Source: Coriaria nepalensis (lineage: Eukaryota > Streptophyta > Magnoliopsida > Cucurbitales > Coriariaceae). From it: a stretch of DNA of 64,000 bases. The notes under the pieces are model-generated. The model was not told the DNA's origin. It saw only the letters and a list, made by a program, of their open reading frames with translations, and did not search any database. Each line of letters begins with the position of its first letter. Within the stretch, counting starts at the first letter, position 1. Of the stretch, positions 10,917-24,824 are shown piece after piece. The stretch lies in assembly GCA_027186245.1 (NCBI GenBank), contig CP114489.1:6393501-6457500 (forward strand), written 5' to 3'. A program made the position numbers and the translations under genes.

Positions 10917-12903
10917 GAATTCTATTTTCGTACTTCAAACACGAGTTTTGTGCACAACGTGCTATTCGTCTTTGGGGGATGCATGTGCATTTGTTTCACC
11001 TTAAGGGGGTGTGAATGATTCACTAAAGGCCAATGAATAATATGAAGGCGATTCAATGAATTCTATTTTCGTACTTTAAACATGAGTCTTGTGCTCAACA
11101 TGCCTTGGTCTTTAGGAGATGCGTGTGCATTTGTTCCTCTTTAAAATCATATCAATGGGTCACCTAGAGCCACTGAATCATATGAAGGCGATTCGAACAA
11201 ATTCTATTTTCGTACTTCAAATATGAGTTTCGTGCATAACACGCTATTGGTATTTGGGGGATGCATGTGCACTTGTTTCACTTTAAAATGATGTCAATGA
11301 GTCACCTAAATCCAATGAATCATGTGAAGGTGATTAGAACGAATTCTATTTTCGTACTTCAAACATGGGTTTCGTGCACAACATGCTATTGGTATTCCGG
11401 GGATGCATGTGCATTTGTTTCACTGTAAAATGATGTGAATGAGTCACCTAAAACCAATTAATCATATAAAAGTGATTCGAACGAATTCTATTTTCGTACT
11501 TCAAGCACGAGTTTCGTGCACAACATGCTATTAGTATTTGGGGGATGCTTGTGTATTTGTTTCGCCTTTAAAATGATGTGAATGAGTCACCTAAGGCTAA
11601 TGAATCATATGAAGGTGATTGAAACGAATTCTATTTTTGTAATTCAAACACATGTTTTATGCGCAACATGCTGTTGATATTCGGGGGATGCATGTGCACT
11701 TGTTTCACTTTAAAATGATGTCAATGAGTCACCTAAAGCCAATGAATCATGTGACGGTGATTAGAACGAATTCTATTTTCGTACTTCAAACATGAGTTTC
11801 GTGCACAACACGCTATTGATATTCGGGCGATGCATGTGCGTTTGTTTCACCTTAAAATGATGGGAATGAGTCACGTAAAGCCAATGAATAATATGAAGGC
11901 GATTCAAATGAATTCTATTTTCGTACTTCAAACATGAATTTGGTGCACAACATGCTATTGGTATTTGGGGGATGTGTGTGCTTTTGTTTCACCTTAAGGG
12001 GGTGTGAATGATTCACTAAAGGCCAATGAATAATATGAAGGCGATTCAATGAATTCTATTTTCGTACTTTAAACATGAGTCTTGTGCTCAACATGCCTTG
12101 GTCTTTAGGAGATGCGTGTGCATTTGTTCCTCTTTAAAATCATATCAATGGGTCACCTAGAGCCACTGAATCATATGAAGGCGATTCGAACAAATTCTAT
12201 TTTCGTACTTCAAATATGAGTTTCGTGCATAACATGCTATTGGTATTTGGGGGATGCATGTGCACTTGTTTCACTTTAAAATGATGTCAATGAGTCACCT
12301 AAATCCAATGAATCATGTGAAAGTGATTCGAACAATTTCTATTTTCGTACCTCAAGCACGAGTTTCGTGCACAACATGCTATTAGTATTTGGGGGATGCT
12401 TGTGTATTTGTTTCACCTTAAAATGACGTGAATGAGTCACCTGAAGCCAATGAATAATATGAAGGTAATTCGAACAAATTCTATTTTCGTAGCTCAAACA
12501 CGAATTTCGTGCACAACATGTTATTAGTATTTCGGGGGATGCATGTGCATTTGTTTAACCTTAAAATGATGTGAATGAGTCATCTAAAGCCAATGAATAA
12601 TATGAAAGGTGATTCAAACGAATTCTATCTTCGTACTTCAAACATGAATTTGGTGCACAACATGCTATTGGTATTTGGGGGATGTGTGTGCTTTTGTTTC
12701 ACCTTAAAATCATGTGAATAAGTCACCTAAAGCAAATGATTCTTATGAAGGTGATTCGAACGAATTACATTTTCGTACTTCAAGCACGAGTTTGGTGGAC
12801 AACCTGCTTTTTGCATTTAGGGGATACGTGTGTATTTGTTTCACCTTAAAATCATGGCAATGTGTCGCCTAAATCTAATGAATCATATGAAGGCGATTCG
12901 AAC
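10917..12903 (+). repeat. HOR unit 7: standard 14-mer
   Basis: Length 1987 bp, m1-m14 in order, same markers as unit 6. No private change noticed. Confidence 0.96.
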
Positions 12904-14890
12904 GAATTCTATTTTCGTACTTCAAACACGAGTTTTGTGCACAACGTGCTATTCGTCTTTGGGGGATGCATGTGCATTTGTTTCACCTTAAGGGGGTGTG
13001 AATGATTCACTAAAGGCCAATGAATAATATGAAGGCGATTCAATGAATTCTATTTTCGTACTTTAAACATGAGTCTTGTGCTCAACATGCCTTGGTCTTT
13101 AGGAGATGCGTGTGCATTTGTTCCTCTTTAAAATCATATCAATGGGTCACCTAGAGCCACTGAATCATATGAAGGCGATTCGAACAAATTCTATTTTCGT
13201 ACTTCAAATATGAGTTTCGTGCATAACACGCTATTGGTATTTGGGGGATGCATGTGCACTTGTTTCACTTTAAAATGATGTCAATGAGTCACCTAAATCC
13301 AATGAATCATGTGAAGGTGATTAGAACGAATTCTATTTTCGTACTTCAAACATGGGTTTCGTGCACAACATGCTATTGGTATTCCGGGGATGCATGTGCA
13401 TTTGTTTCACTGTAAAATGATGTGAATGAGTCACCTAAAACCAATTAATCATATAAAAGTGATTCGAACGAATTCTATTTTCGTACTTCAAGCACGAGTT
13501 TCGTGCACAACATGCTATTAGTATTTGGGGGATGCTTGTGTATTTGTTTCGCCTTTAAAATGATGTGAATGAGTCACCTAAGGCTAATGAATCATATGAA
13601 GGTGATTGAAACGAATTCTATTTTTGTAATTCAAACACATGTTTTATGCGCAACATGCTGTTGATATTCGGGGGATGCATGTGCACTTGTTTCACTTTAA
13701 AATGATGTCAATGAGTCACCTAAAGCCAATGAATCATGTGACGGTGATTAGAACGAATTCTATTTTCGTACTTCAAACATGAGTTTCGTGCACAACACGC
13801 TATTGATATTCGGGCGATGCATGTGCGTTTGTTTCACCTTAAAATGATGGGAATGAGTCACGTAAAGCCAATGAATAATATGAAGGCGATTCAAATGAAT
13901 TCTATTTTCGTACTTCAAACATGAATTTGGTGCACAACATGCTATTGGTATTTGGGGGATGTGTGTGCTTTTGTTTCACCTTAAGGGGGTGTGAATGATT
14001 CACTAAAGGCCAATGAATAATATGAAGGCGATTCAATGAATTCTATTTTCGTACTTTAAACATGAGTCTTGTGCTCAACATGCCTTGGTCTTTAGGAGAT
14101 GCGTGTGCATTTGTTCCTCTTTAAAATCATATCAATGGGTCACCTAGAGCCACTGAATCATATGAAGGCGATTCGAACAAATTCTATTTTCGTACTTCAA
14201 ATATGAGTTTCGTGCATAACATGCTATTGGTATTTGGGGGATGCATGTGCACTTGTTTCACTTTAAAATGATGTCAATGAGTCACCTAAATCCAATGAAT
14301 CATGTGAAAGTGATTCGAACAATTTCTATTTTCGTACCTCAAGCACGAGTTTCGTGCACAACATGCTATTAGTATTTGGGGGATGCTTGTGTATTTGTTT
14401 CACCTTAAAATGACGTGAATGAGTCACCTGAAGCCAATGAATAATATGAAGGTAATTCGAACAAATTCTATTTTCGTAGCTCAAACACGAATTTCGTGCA
14501 CAACATGTTATTAGTATTTCGGGGGATGCATGTGCATTTGTTTAACCTTAAAATGATGTGAATGAGTCATCTAAAGCCAATGAATAATATGAAAGGTGAT
14601 TCAAACGAATTCTATCTTCGTACTTCAAACATGAATTTGGTGCACAACATGCTATTGGTATTTGGGGGATGTGTGTGCTTTTGTTTCACCTTAAAATCAT
14701 GTGAATAAGTCACCTAAAGCAAATGATTCTTATGAAGGTGATTCGAACGAATTACATTTTCGTACTTCAAGCACGAGTTTGGTGGACAACCTGCTTTTTG
14801 CATTTAGGGGATACGTGTGTATTTGTTTCACCTTAAAATCATGGCAATGTGTCGCCTAAATCTAATGAATCATATGAAGGCGATTCGAAC
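12904..14890 (+). repeat. HOR unit 8: standard 14-mer
   Basis: Length 1987 bp, m1-m14 in order, same markers as unit 6. No private change noticed. Confidence 0.96.
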
Positions 14891-16877
14891 GAATTCTATT
14901 TTCGTACTTCAAACACGAGTTTTGTGCACAACGTGCTATTCGTCTTTGGGGGATGCATGTGCATTTGTTTCACCTTAAGGGGGTGTGAATGATTCACTAA
15001 AGGCCAATGAATAATATGAAGGCGATTCAATGAATTCTATTTTCGTACTTTAAACATGAGTCTTGTGCTCAACATGCCTTGGTCTTTAGGAGATGCGTGT
15101 GCATTTGTTCCTCTTTAAAATCATATCAATGGGTCACCTAGAGCCACTGAATCATATGAAGGCGATTCGAACAAATTCTATTTTCGTACTTCAAATATGA
15201 GTTTCGTGCATAACACGCTATTGGTATTTGGGGGATGCATGTGCACTTGTTTCACTTTAAAATGATGTCAATGAGTCACCTAAATCCAATGAATCATGTG
15301 AAGGTGATTAGAACGAATTCTATTTTCGTACTTCAAACATGGGTTTCGTGCACAACATGCTATTGGTATTCCGGGGATGCATGTGCATTTGTTTCACTGT
15401 AAAATGATGTGAATGAGTCACCTAAAACCAATTAATCATATAAAAGTGATTCGAACGAATTCTATTTTCGTACTTCAAGCACGAGTTTCGTGCACAACAT
15501 GCTATTAGTATTTGGGGGATGCTTGTGTATTTGTTTCGCCTTTAAAATGATGTGAATGAGTCACCTAAGGCTAATGAATCATATGAAGGTGATTGAAACG
15601 AATTCTATTTTTGTAATTCAAACACATGTTTTATGCGCAACATGCTGTTGATATTCGGGGGATGCATGTGCACTTGTTTCACTTTAAAATGATGTCAATG
15701 AGTCACCTAAAGCCAATGAATCATGTGACGGTGATTAGAACGAATTCTATTTTCGTACTTCAAACATGAGTTTCGTGCACAACACGCTATTGATATTCGG
15801 GCGATGCATGTGCGTTTGTTTCACCTTAAAATGATGGGAATGAGTCACGTAAAGCCAATGAATAATATGAAGGCGATTCAAATGAATTCTATTTTCGTAC
15901 TTCAAACATGAATTTGGTGCACAACATGCTATTGGTATTTGGGGGATGTGTGTGCTTTTGTTTCACCTTAAGGGGGTGTGAATGATTCACTAAAGGCCAA
16001 TGAATAATATGAAGGCGATTCAATGAATTCTATTTTCGTACTTTAAACATGAGTCTTGTGCTCAACATGCCTTGGTCTTTAGGAGATGCGTGTGCATTTG
16101 TTCCTCTTTAAAATCATATCAATGGGTCACCTAGAGCCACTGAATCATATGAAGGCGATTCGAACAAATTCTATTTTCGTACTTCAAATATGAGTTTCGT
16201 GCATAACATGCTATTGGTATTTGGGGGATGCATGTGCACTTGTTTCACTTTAAAATGATGTCAATGAGTCACCTAAATCCAATGAATCATGTGAAAGTGA
16301 TTCGAACAATTTCTATTTTCGTACCTCAAGCACGAGTTTCGTGCACAACATGCTATTAGTATTTGGGGGATGCTTGTGTATTTGTTTCACCTTAAAATGA
16401 CGTGAATGAGTCACCTGAAGCCAATGAATAATATGAAGGTAATTCGAACAAATTCTATTTTCGTAGCTCAAACACGAATTTCGTGCACAACATGTTATTA
16501 GTATTTCGGGGGATGCATGTGCATTTGTTTAACCTTAAAATGATGTGAATGAGTCATCTAAAGCCAATGAATAATATGAAAGGTGATTCAAACGAATTCT
16601 ATCTTCGTACTTCAAACATGAATTTGGTGCACAACATGCTATTGGTATTTGGGGGATGTGTGTGCTTTTGTTTCACCTTAAAATCATGTGAATAAGTCAC
16701 CTAAAGCAAATGATTCTTATGAAGGTGATTCGAACGAATTACATTTTCGTACTTCAAGCACGAGTTTGGTGGACAACCTGCTTTTTGCATTTAGGGGATA
16801 CGTGTGTATTTGTTTCACCTTAAAATCATGGCAATGTGTCGCCTAAATCTAATGAATCATATGAAGGCGATTCGAAC
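14891..16877 (+). repeat. HOR unit 9: standard 14-mer
   Basis: Length 1987 bp, m1-m14 in order, same markers as unit 6. No private change noticed. Confidence 0.96.
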
Positions 16878-18864
16878 GAATTCTATTTTCGTACTTCAAA
16901 CACGAGTTTTGTGCACAACGTGCTATTCGTCTTTGGGGGATGCATGTGCATTTGTTTCACCTTAAGGGGGTGTGAATGATTCACTAAAGGCCAATGAATA
17001 ATATGAAGGCGATTCAATGAATTCTATTTTCGTACTTTAAACATGAGTCTTGTGCTCAACATGCCTTGGTCTTTAGGAGATGCGTGTGCATTTGTTCCTC
17101 TTTAAAATCATATCAATGGGTCACCTAGAGCCACTGAATCATATGAAGGCGATTCGAACAAATTCTATTTTCGTACTTCAAATATGAGTTTCGTGCATAA
17201 CACGCTATTGGTATTTGGGGGATGCATGTGCACTTGTTTCACTTTAAAATGATGTCAATGAGTCACCTAAATCCAATGAATCATGTGAAGGTGATTAGAA
17301 CGAATTCTATTTTCGTACTTCAAACATGGGTTTCGTGCACAACATGCTATTGGTATTCCGGGGATGCATGTGCATTTGTTTCACTGTAAAATGATGTGAA
17401 TGAGTCACCTAAAACCAATTAATCATATAAAAGTGATTCGAACGAATTCTATTTTCGTACTTCAAGCACGAGTTTCGTGCACAACATGCTATTAGTATTT
17501 GGGGGATGCTTGTGTATTTGTTTCGCCTTTAAAATGATGTGAATGAGTCACCTAAGGCTAATGAATCATATGAAGGTGATTGAAACGAATTCTATTTTTG
17601 TAATTCAAACACATGTTTTATGCGCAACATGCTGTTGATATTCGGGGGATGCATGTGCACTTGTTTCACTTTAAAATGATGTCAATGAGTCACCTAAAGC
17701 CAATGAATCATGTGACGGTGATTAGAACGAATTCTATTTTCGTACTTCAAACATGAGTTTCGTGCACAACACGCTATTGATATTCGGGCGATGCATGTGC
17801 GTTTGTTTCACCTTAAAATGATGGGAATGAGTCACGTAAAGCCAATGAATAATATGAAGGCGATTCAAATGAATTCTATTTTCGTACTTCAAACATGAAT
17901 TTGGTGCACAACATGCTATTGGTATTTGGGGGATGTGTGTGCTTTTGTTTCACCTTAAGGGGGTGTGAATGATTCACTAAAGGCCAATGAATAATATGAA
18001 GGCGATTCAATGAATTCTATTTTCGTACTTTAAACATGAGTCTTGTGCTCAACATGCCTTGGTCTTTAGGAGATGCGTGTGCATTTGTTCCTCTTTAAAA
18101 TCATATCAATGGGTCACCTAGAGCCACTGAATCATATGAAGGCGATTCGAACAAATTCTATTTTCGTACTTCAAATATGAGTTTCGTGCATAACATGCTA
18201 TTGGTATTTGGGGGATGCATGTGCACTTGTTTCACTTTAAAATGATGTCAATGAGTCACCTAAATCCAATGAATCATGTGAAAGTGATTCGAACAATTTC
18301 TATTTTCGTACCTCAAGCACGAGTTTCGTGCACAACATGCTATTAGTATTTGGGGGATGCTTGTGTATTTGTTTCACCTTAAAATGACGTGAATGAGTCA
18401 CCTGAAGCCAATGAATAATATGAAGGTAATTCGAACAAATTCTATTTTCGTAGCTCAAACACGAATTTCGTGCACAACATGTTATTAGTATTTCGGGGGA
18501 TGCATGTGCATTTGTTTAACCTTAAAATGATGTGAATGAGTCATCTAAAGCCAATGAATAATATGAAAGGTGATTCAAACGAATTCTATCTTCGTACTTC
18601 AAACATGAATTTGGTGCACAACATGCTATTGGTATTTGGGGGATGTGTGTGCTTTTGTTTCACCTTAAAATCATGTGAATAAGTCACCTAAAGCAAATGA
18701 TTCTTATGAAGGTGATTCGAACGAATTACATTTTCGTACTTCAAGCACGAGTTTGGTGGACAACCTGCTTTTTGCATTTAGGGGATACGTGTGTATTTGT
18801 TTCACCTTAAAATCATGGCAATGTGTCGCCTAAATCTAATGAATCATATGAAGGCGATTCGAAC
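16878..18864 (+). repeat. HOR unit 10: standard 14-mer
   Basis: Length 1987 bp, m1-m14 in order, same markers as unit 6. No private change noticed. Confidence 0.96.
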
Positions 18865-20851
18865 GAATTCTATTTTCGTACTTCAAACACGAGTTTTGTG
18901 CACAACGTGCTATTCGTCTTTGGGGGATGCATGTGCATTTGTTTCACCTTAAGGGGGTGTGAATGATTCACTAAAGGCCAATGAATAATATGAAGGCGAT
19001 TCAATGAATTCTATTTTCGTACTTTAAACATGAGTCTTGTGCTCAACATGCCTTGGTCTTTAGGAGATGCGTGTGCATTTGTTCCTCTTTAAAATCATAT
19101 CAATGGGTCACCTAGAGCCACTGAATCATATGAAGGCGATTCGAACAAATTCTATTTTCGTACTTCAAATATGAGTTTCGTGCATAACACGCTATTGGTA
19201 TTTGGGGGATGCATGTGCACTTGTTTCACTTTAAAATGATGTCAATGAGTCACCTAAATCCAATGAATCATGTGAAGGTGATTAGAACGAATTCTATTTT
19301 CGTACTTCAAACATGGGTTTCGTGCACAACATGCTATTGGTATTCCGGGGATGCATGTGCATTTGTTTCACTGTAAAATGATGTGAATGAGTCACCTAAA
19401 ACCAATTAATCATATAAAAGTGATTCGAACGAATTCTATTTTCGTACTTCAAGCACGAGTTTCGTGCACAACATGCTATTAGTATTTGGGGGATGCTTGT
19501 GTATTTGTTTCGCCTTTAAAATGATGTGAATGAGTCACCTAAGGCTAATGAATCATATGAAGGTGATTGAAACGAATTCTATTTTTGTAATTCAAACACA
19601 TGTTTTATGCGCAACATGCTGTTGATATTCGGGGGATGCATGTGCACTTGTTTCACTTTAAAATGATGTCAATGAGTCACCTAAAGCCAATGAATCATGT
19701 GACGGTGATTAGAACGAATTCTATTTTCGTACTTCAAACATGAGTTTCGTGCACAACACGCTATTGATATTCGGGCGATGCATGTGCGTTTGTTTCACCT
19801 TAAAATGATGGGAATGAGTCACGTAAAGCCAATGAATAATATGAAGGCGATTCAAATGAATTCTATTTTCGTACTTCAAACATGAATTTGGTGCACAACA
19901 TGCTATTGGTATTTGGGGGATGTGTGTGCTTTTGTTTCACCTTAAGGGGGTGTGAATGATTCACTAAAGGCCAATGAATAATATGAAGGCGATTCAATGA
20001 ATTCTATTTTCGTACTTTAAACATGAGTCTTGTGCTCAACATGCCTTGGTCTTTAGGAGATGCGTGTGCATTTGTTCCTCTTTAAAATCATATCAATGGG
20101 TCACCTAGAGCCACTGAATCATATGAAGGCGATTCGAACAAATTCTATTTTCGTACTTCAAATATGAGTTTCGTGCATAACATGCTATTGGTATTTGGGG
20201 GATGCATGTGCACTTGTTTCACTTTAAAATGATGTCAATGAGTCACCTAAATCCAATGAATCATGTGAAAGTGATTCGAACAATTTCTATTTTCGTACCT
20301 CAAGCACGAGTTTCGTGCACAACATGCTATTAGTATTTGGGGGATGCTTGTGTATTTGTTTCACCTTAAAATGACGTGAATGAGTCACCTGAAGCCAATG
20401 AATAATATGAAGGTAATTCGAACAAATTCTATTTTCGTAGCTCAAACACGAATTTCGTGCACAACATGTTATTAGTATTTCGGGGGATGCATGTGCATTT
20501 GTTTAACCTTAAAATGATGTGAATGAGTCATCTAAAGCCAATGAATAATATGAAAGGTGATTCAAACGAATTCTATCTTCGTACTTCAAACATGAATTTG
20601 GTGCACAACATGCTATTGGTATTTGGGGGATGTGTGTGCTTTTGTTTCACCTTAAAATCATGTGAATAAGTCACCTAAAGCAAATGATTCTTATGAAGGT
20701 GATTCGAACGAATTACATTTTCGTACTTCAAGCACGAGTTTGGTGGACAACCTGCTTTTTGCATTTAGGGGATACGTGTGTATTTGTTTCACCTTAAAAT
20801 CATGGCAATGTGTCGCCTAAATCTAATGAATCATATGAAGGCGATTCGAAC
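18865..20851 (+). repeat. HOR unit 11: standard 14-mer, last of the regular left block
   Basis: Length 1987 bp, m1-m14 in order, same markers as unit 6. No private change noticed. The next unit begins the irregular central region. Confidence 0.96.
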
Positions 20852-22837
20852 GAATTCTATTTTCGTACTTCAAACACGAGTTTTGTGCACAACGTGCTAT
20901 TCGTCTTTGGGGGATGCATGTGCATTTGTTTCACCTTAAGGGGGTGTGAATGATTCACTAAAGGCCAATGAATAATATGAAGGCGATTCAATGAATTCTA
21001 TTTTCGTACTTTAAACATGAGTCTTGTGCTCAACATGCCTTGGTCTTTAGGAGATGCGTGTGCATTTGTTCCTCTTTAAAATCATATCAATGGGTCACCT
21101 AGAGCCACTGAATCATATGAAGGCGATTCGAACAAATTCTATTTTCGTACTTCAAATATGAGTTTCGTGCATAACACGCTATTGGTATTTGGGGGATGCA
21201 TGTGCACTTGTTTCACTTTAAAATGATGTCAATGAGTCACCTAAATCCAATGAATCATGTGAAGGTGATTAGAACGAATTCTATTTTCGTACTTCAAACA
21301 TGGGTTTCGTGCACAACATGCTATTGGTATTCCGGGGATGCATGTGCATTTGTTTCACTGTAAAATGATGTGAATGAGTCACCTAAAACCAATTAATCAT
21401 ATAAAAGTGATTCGAACGAATTCTATTTTCGTACTTCAAGCACGAGTTTCGTGCACAACATGCTATTAGTATTTGGGGGATGCTTGTGTATTTGTTTCGC
21501 CTTTAAAATGATGTGAATGAGTCACCTAAGGCTAATGAATCATATGAAGGTGATTGAAACGAATTCTATTTTTGTAATTCAAACACATGTTTTATGCGCA
21601 ACATGCTGTTGATATTCGGGGGATGCATGTGCACTTGTTTCACTTTAAAATGATGTCAATGAGTCACCTAAAGCCAATGAATCATGTGACGGTGATTAGA
21701 ACGAATTCTATTTTCGTACTTCAAACATGAGTTTCGTGCACAACACGCTATTGATATTCGGGCGATGCATGTGCGTTTGTTTCACCTTAAAATGATGGGA
21801 ATGAGTCACGTAAAGCCAATGAATAATATGAAGGCGATTCAAATGAATTCTATTTTCGTACTTCAAACATGAATTTGGTGCACAACATGCTATTGGTATT
21901 TGGGGGATGTGTGTGCTTTTGTTTCACCTTAAGGGGGTGTGAATGATTCACTAAAGGCCAATGAATAATATGAAGGCGATTCAATGAATTCTATTTTCGT
22001 ACTTTAAACATGAGTCTTGTGCTCAACATGCCTTGGTCTTTAGGAGATGCGTGTGCATTTGTTCCTCTTTAAAATCATATCAATGGGTCACCTAGAGCCA
22101 CTGAATCATATGAAGGCGATTCGAACAAATTCTATTTTCGTACTTCAAATATGAGTTTCGTGCATAACATGCTATTGGTATTTGGGGGATGCATGTGCAC
22201 TTGTTTCACTTTAAAATGATGTCAATGAGTCACCTAAATCCAATGAATCATGTGAAGGTGATTGAAACGAATTCTATTTTTGTAATTCAAACACATGTTT
22301 TATGCGCAACATGCTGTTGATATTCGGGGGATGCATGTGCACTTGTTTCACTTTAAAATGATGTCAATGAGTCACCTAAAGCCAATGAATCATGTGACGG
22401 TGATTCGAACGAATTCTATTTTCGTACTTCAAACATGAGTTTCGTGCACAACACGCTATTGATATTCGGGCGATGCATGTGCGTTTGTTTAACCTTAAAA
22501 TGATGTGAATGAGTCATCTAAAGCCAATGAATAATATGAAAGGTGATTCAAACGAATTCTATCTTCGTACTTCAAACATGAATTTTGTGCACAACATGCT
22601 ATTGGTATTTGGGGGATGTGTGTGCTTTTGTTTCACCTTAAAATCATGTGAATAAGTCACCTAAAGCAAATGATTCTTATGAAGGTGATTCGAACGAATT
22701 ACATTTTCGTACTTCAAGCACGAGTTTGGTGGACAACCTGCTTTTTGCATTTAGGGGATACGTGTGTATTTGTTTCACCTTAAAATCATGGCAATGTGTC
22801 GCCTAAATCTAATGAATCATATGAAGGCGATTCGAAC
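20852..22837 (+). repeat. HOR unit 12: 14-mer with alternative second half
   Basis: Length 1986 bp. First half standard with CAAGCACG in m5. Second half (21845-22837) is m8 m9 m3/5 m6 m7/12 m13 m14 with GAATTTTGTGC in m13. The m7/m12 switch here reads TTTGTTTAACC, whereas units 2 and 3 read TTTGTTTCACC, so the join point differs. C22406 distinguishes it from unit 14, which has A at the same place. Confidence 0.95.
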
Positions 22838-24824
22838 GAATTCTATTTTCGTACTTCAAACACGAGTTTTGTGCACAACGTGCTATTCGTCTTTGGGGGA
22901 TGCATGTGCATTTGTTTCACCTTAAGGGGGTGTGAATGATTCACTAAAGGCCAATGAATAATATGAAGGCGATTCAATGAATTCTATTTTCGTACTTTAA
23001 ACATGAGTCTTGTGCTCAACATGCCTTGGTCTTTAGGAGATGCGTGTGCATTTGTTCCTCTTTAAAATCATATCAATGGGTCACCTAGAGCCACTGAATC
23101 ATATGAAGGCGATTCGAACAAATTCTATTTTCGTACTTCAAATATGAGTTTCGTGCATAACACGCTATTGGTATTTGGGGGATGCATGTGCACTTGTTTC
23201 ACTTTAAAATGATGTCAATGAGTCACCTAAATCCAATGAATCATGTGAAGGTGATTAGAACGAATTCTATTTTCGTACTTCAAACATGGGTTTCGTGCAC
23301 AACATGCTATTGGTATTCCGGGGATGCATGTGCATTTGTTTCACTGTAAAATGATGTGAATGAGTCACCTAAAACCAATTAATCATATAAAAGTGATTCG
23401 AACGAATTCTATTTTCGTACTTCAGGCACGAGTTTCGTGCACAACATGCTATTAGTATTTGGGGGATGCTTGTGTATTTGTTTCGCCTTTAAAATGATGT
23501 GAATGAGTCACCTAAGGCTAATGAATCATATGAAGGTGATTGAAACGAATTCTATTTTTGTAATTCAAACACATGTTTTATGCGCAACATGCTGTTGATA
23601 TTCGGGGGATGCATGTGCACTTGTTTCACTTTAAAATGATGTCAATGAGTCACCTAAAGCCAATGAATCATGTGACGGTGATTAGAACGAATTCTATTTT
23701 CGTACTTCAAACATGAGTTTCGTGCACAACACGCTATTGATATTCGGGCGATGCATGTGCGTTTGTTTCACCTTAAAATGATGGGAATGAGTCACGTAAA
23801 GCCAATGAATAATATGAAGGCGATTCAAATGAATTCTATTTTCGTACTTCAAACATGAATTTGGTGCACAACATGCTATTGGTATTTGGGGGATGTGTGT
23901 GCTTTTGTTTCACCTTAAGGGGGTGTGAATGATTCACTAAAGGCCAATGAATAATATGAAGGCGATTCAATGAATTCTATTTTCGTACTTTAAACATGAG
24001 TCTTGTGCTCAACATGCCTTGGTCTTTAGGAGATGCGTGTGCATTTGTTCCTCTTTAAAATCATATCAATGGGTCACCTAGAGCCACTGAATCATATGAA
24101 GGCGATTCGAACAAATTCTATTTTCGTACTTCAAATATGAGTTTCGTGCATAACATGCTATTGGTATTTGGGGGATGCATGTGCACTTGTTTCACTTTAA
24201 AATGATGTCAATGAGTCACCTAAATCCAATGAATCATGTGAAAGTGATTCGAACAATTTCTATTTTCGTACCTCAAGCACGAGTTTCGTGCACAACATGC
24301 TATTAGTATTTGGGGGATGCTTGTGTATTTGTTTCACCTTAAAATGACGTGAATGAGTCACCTGAAGCCAATGAATAATATGAAGGTAATTCGAACAAAT
24401 TCTATTTTCGTAGCTCAAACACGAATTTCGTGCACAACATGTTATTAGTATTTCGGGGGATGCATGTGCATTTGTTTAACCTTAAAATGATGTGAATGAG
24501 TCATCTAAAGCCAATGAATAATATGAAAGGTGATTCAAACGAATTCTATCTTCGTACTTCAAACATGAATTTGGTGCACAACATGCTATTGGTATTTGGG
24601 GGATGTGTGTGCTTTTGTTTCACCTTAAAATCATGTGAATAAGTCACCTAAAGCAAATGATTCTTATGAAGGTGATTCGAACGAATTACATTTTCGTACT
24701 TCAAGCACGAGTTTGGTGGACAACCTGCTTTTTGCATTTAGGGGATACGTGTGTATTTGTTTCACCTTAAAATCATGGCAATGTGTCGCCTAAATCTAAT
24801 GAATCATATGAAGGCGATTCGAAC
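22838..24824 (+). repeat. HOR unit 13: standard 14-mer with the G marker in m5
   Basis: Length 1987 bp. m5 reads CAGGCACG (G23425). Forms with unit 12 the first copy of a 3973-bp duplicated pair. Confidence 0.95.
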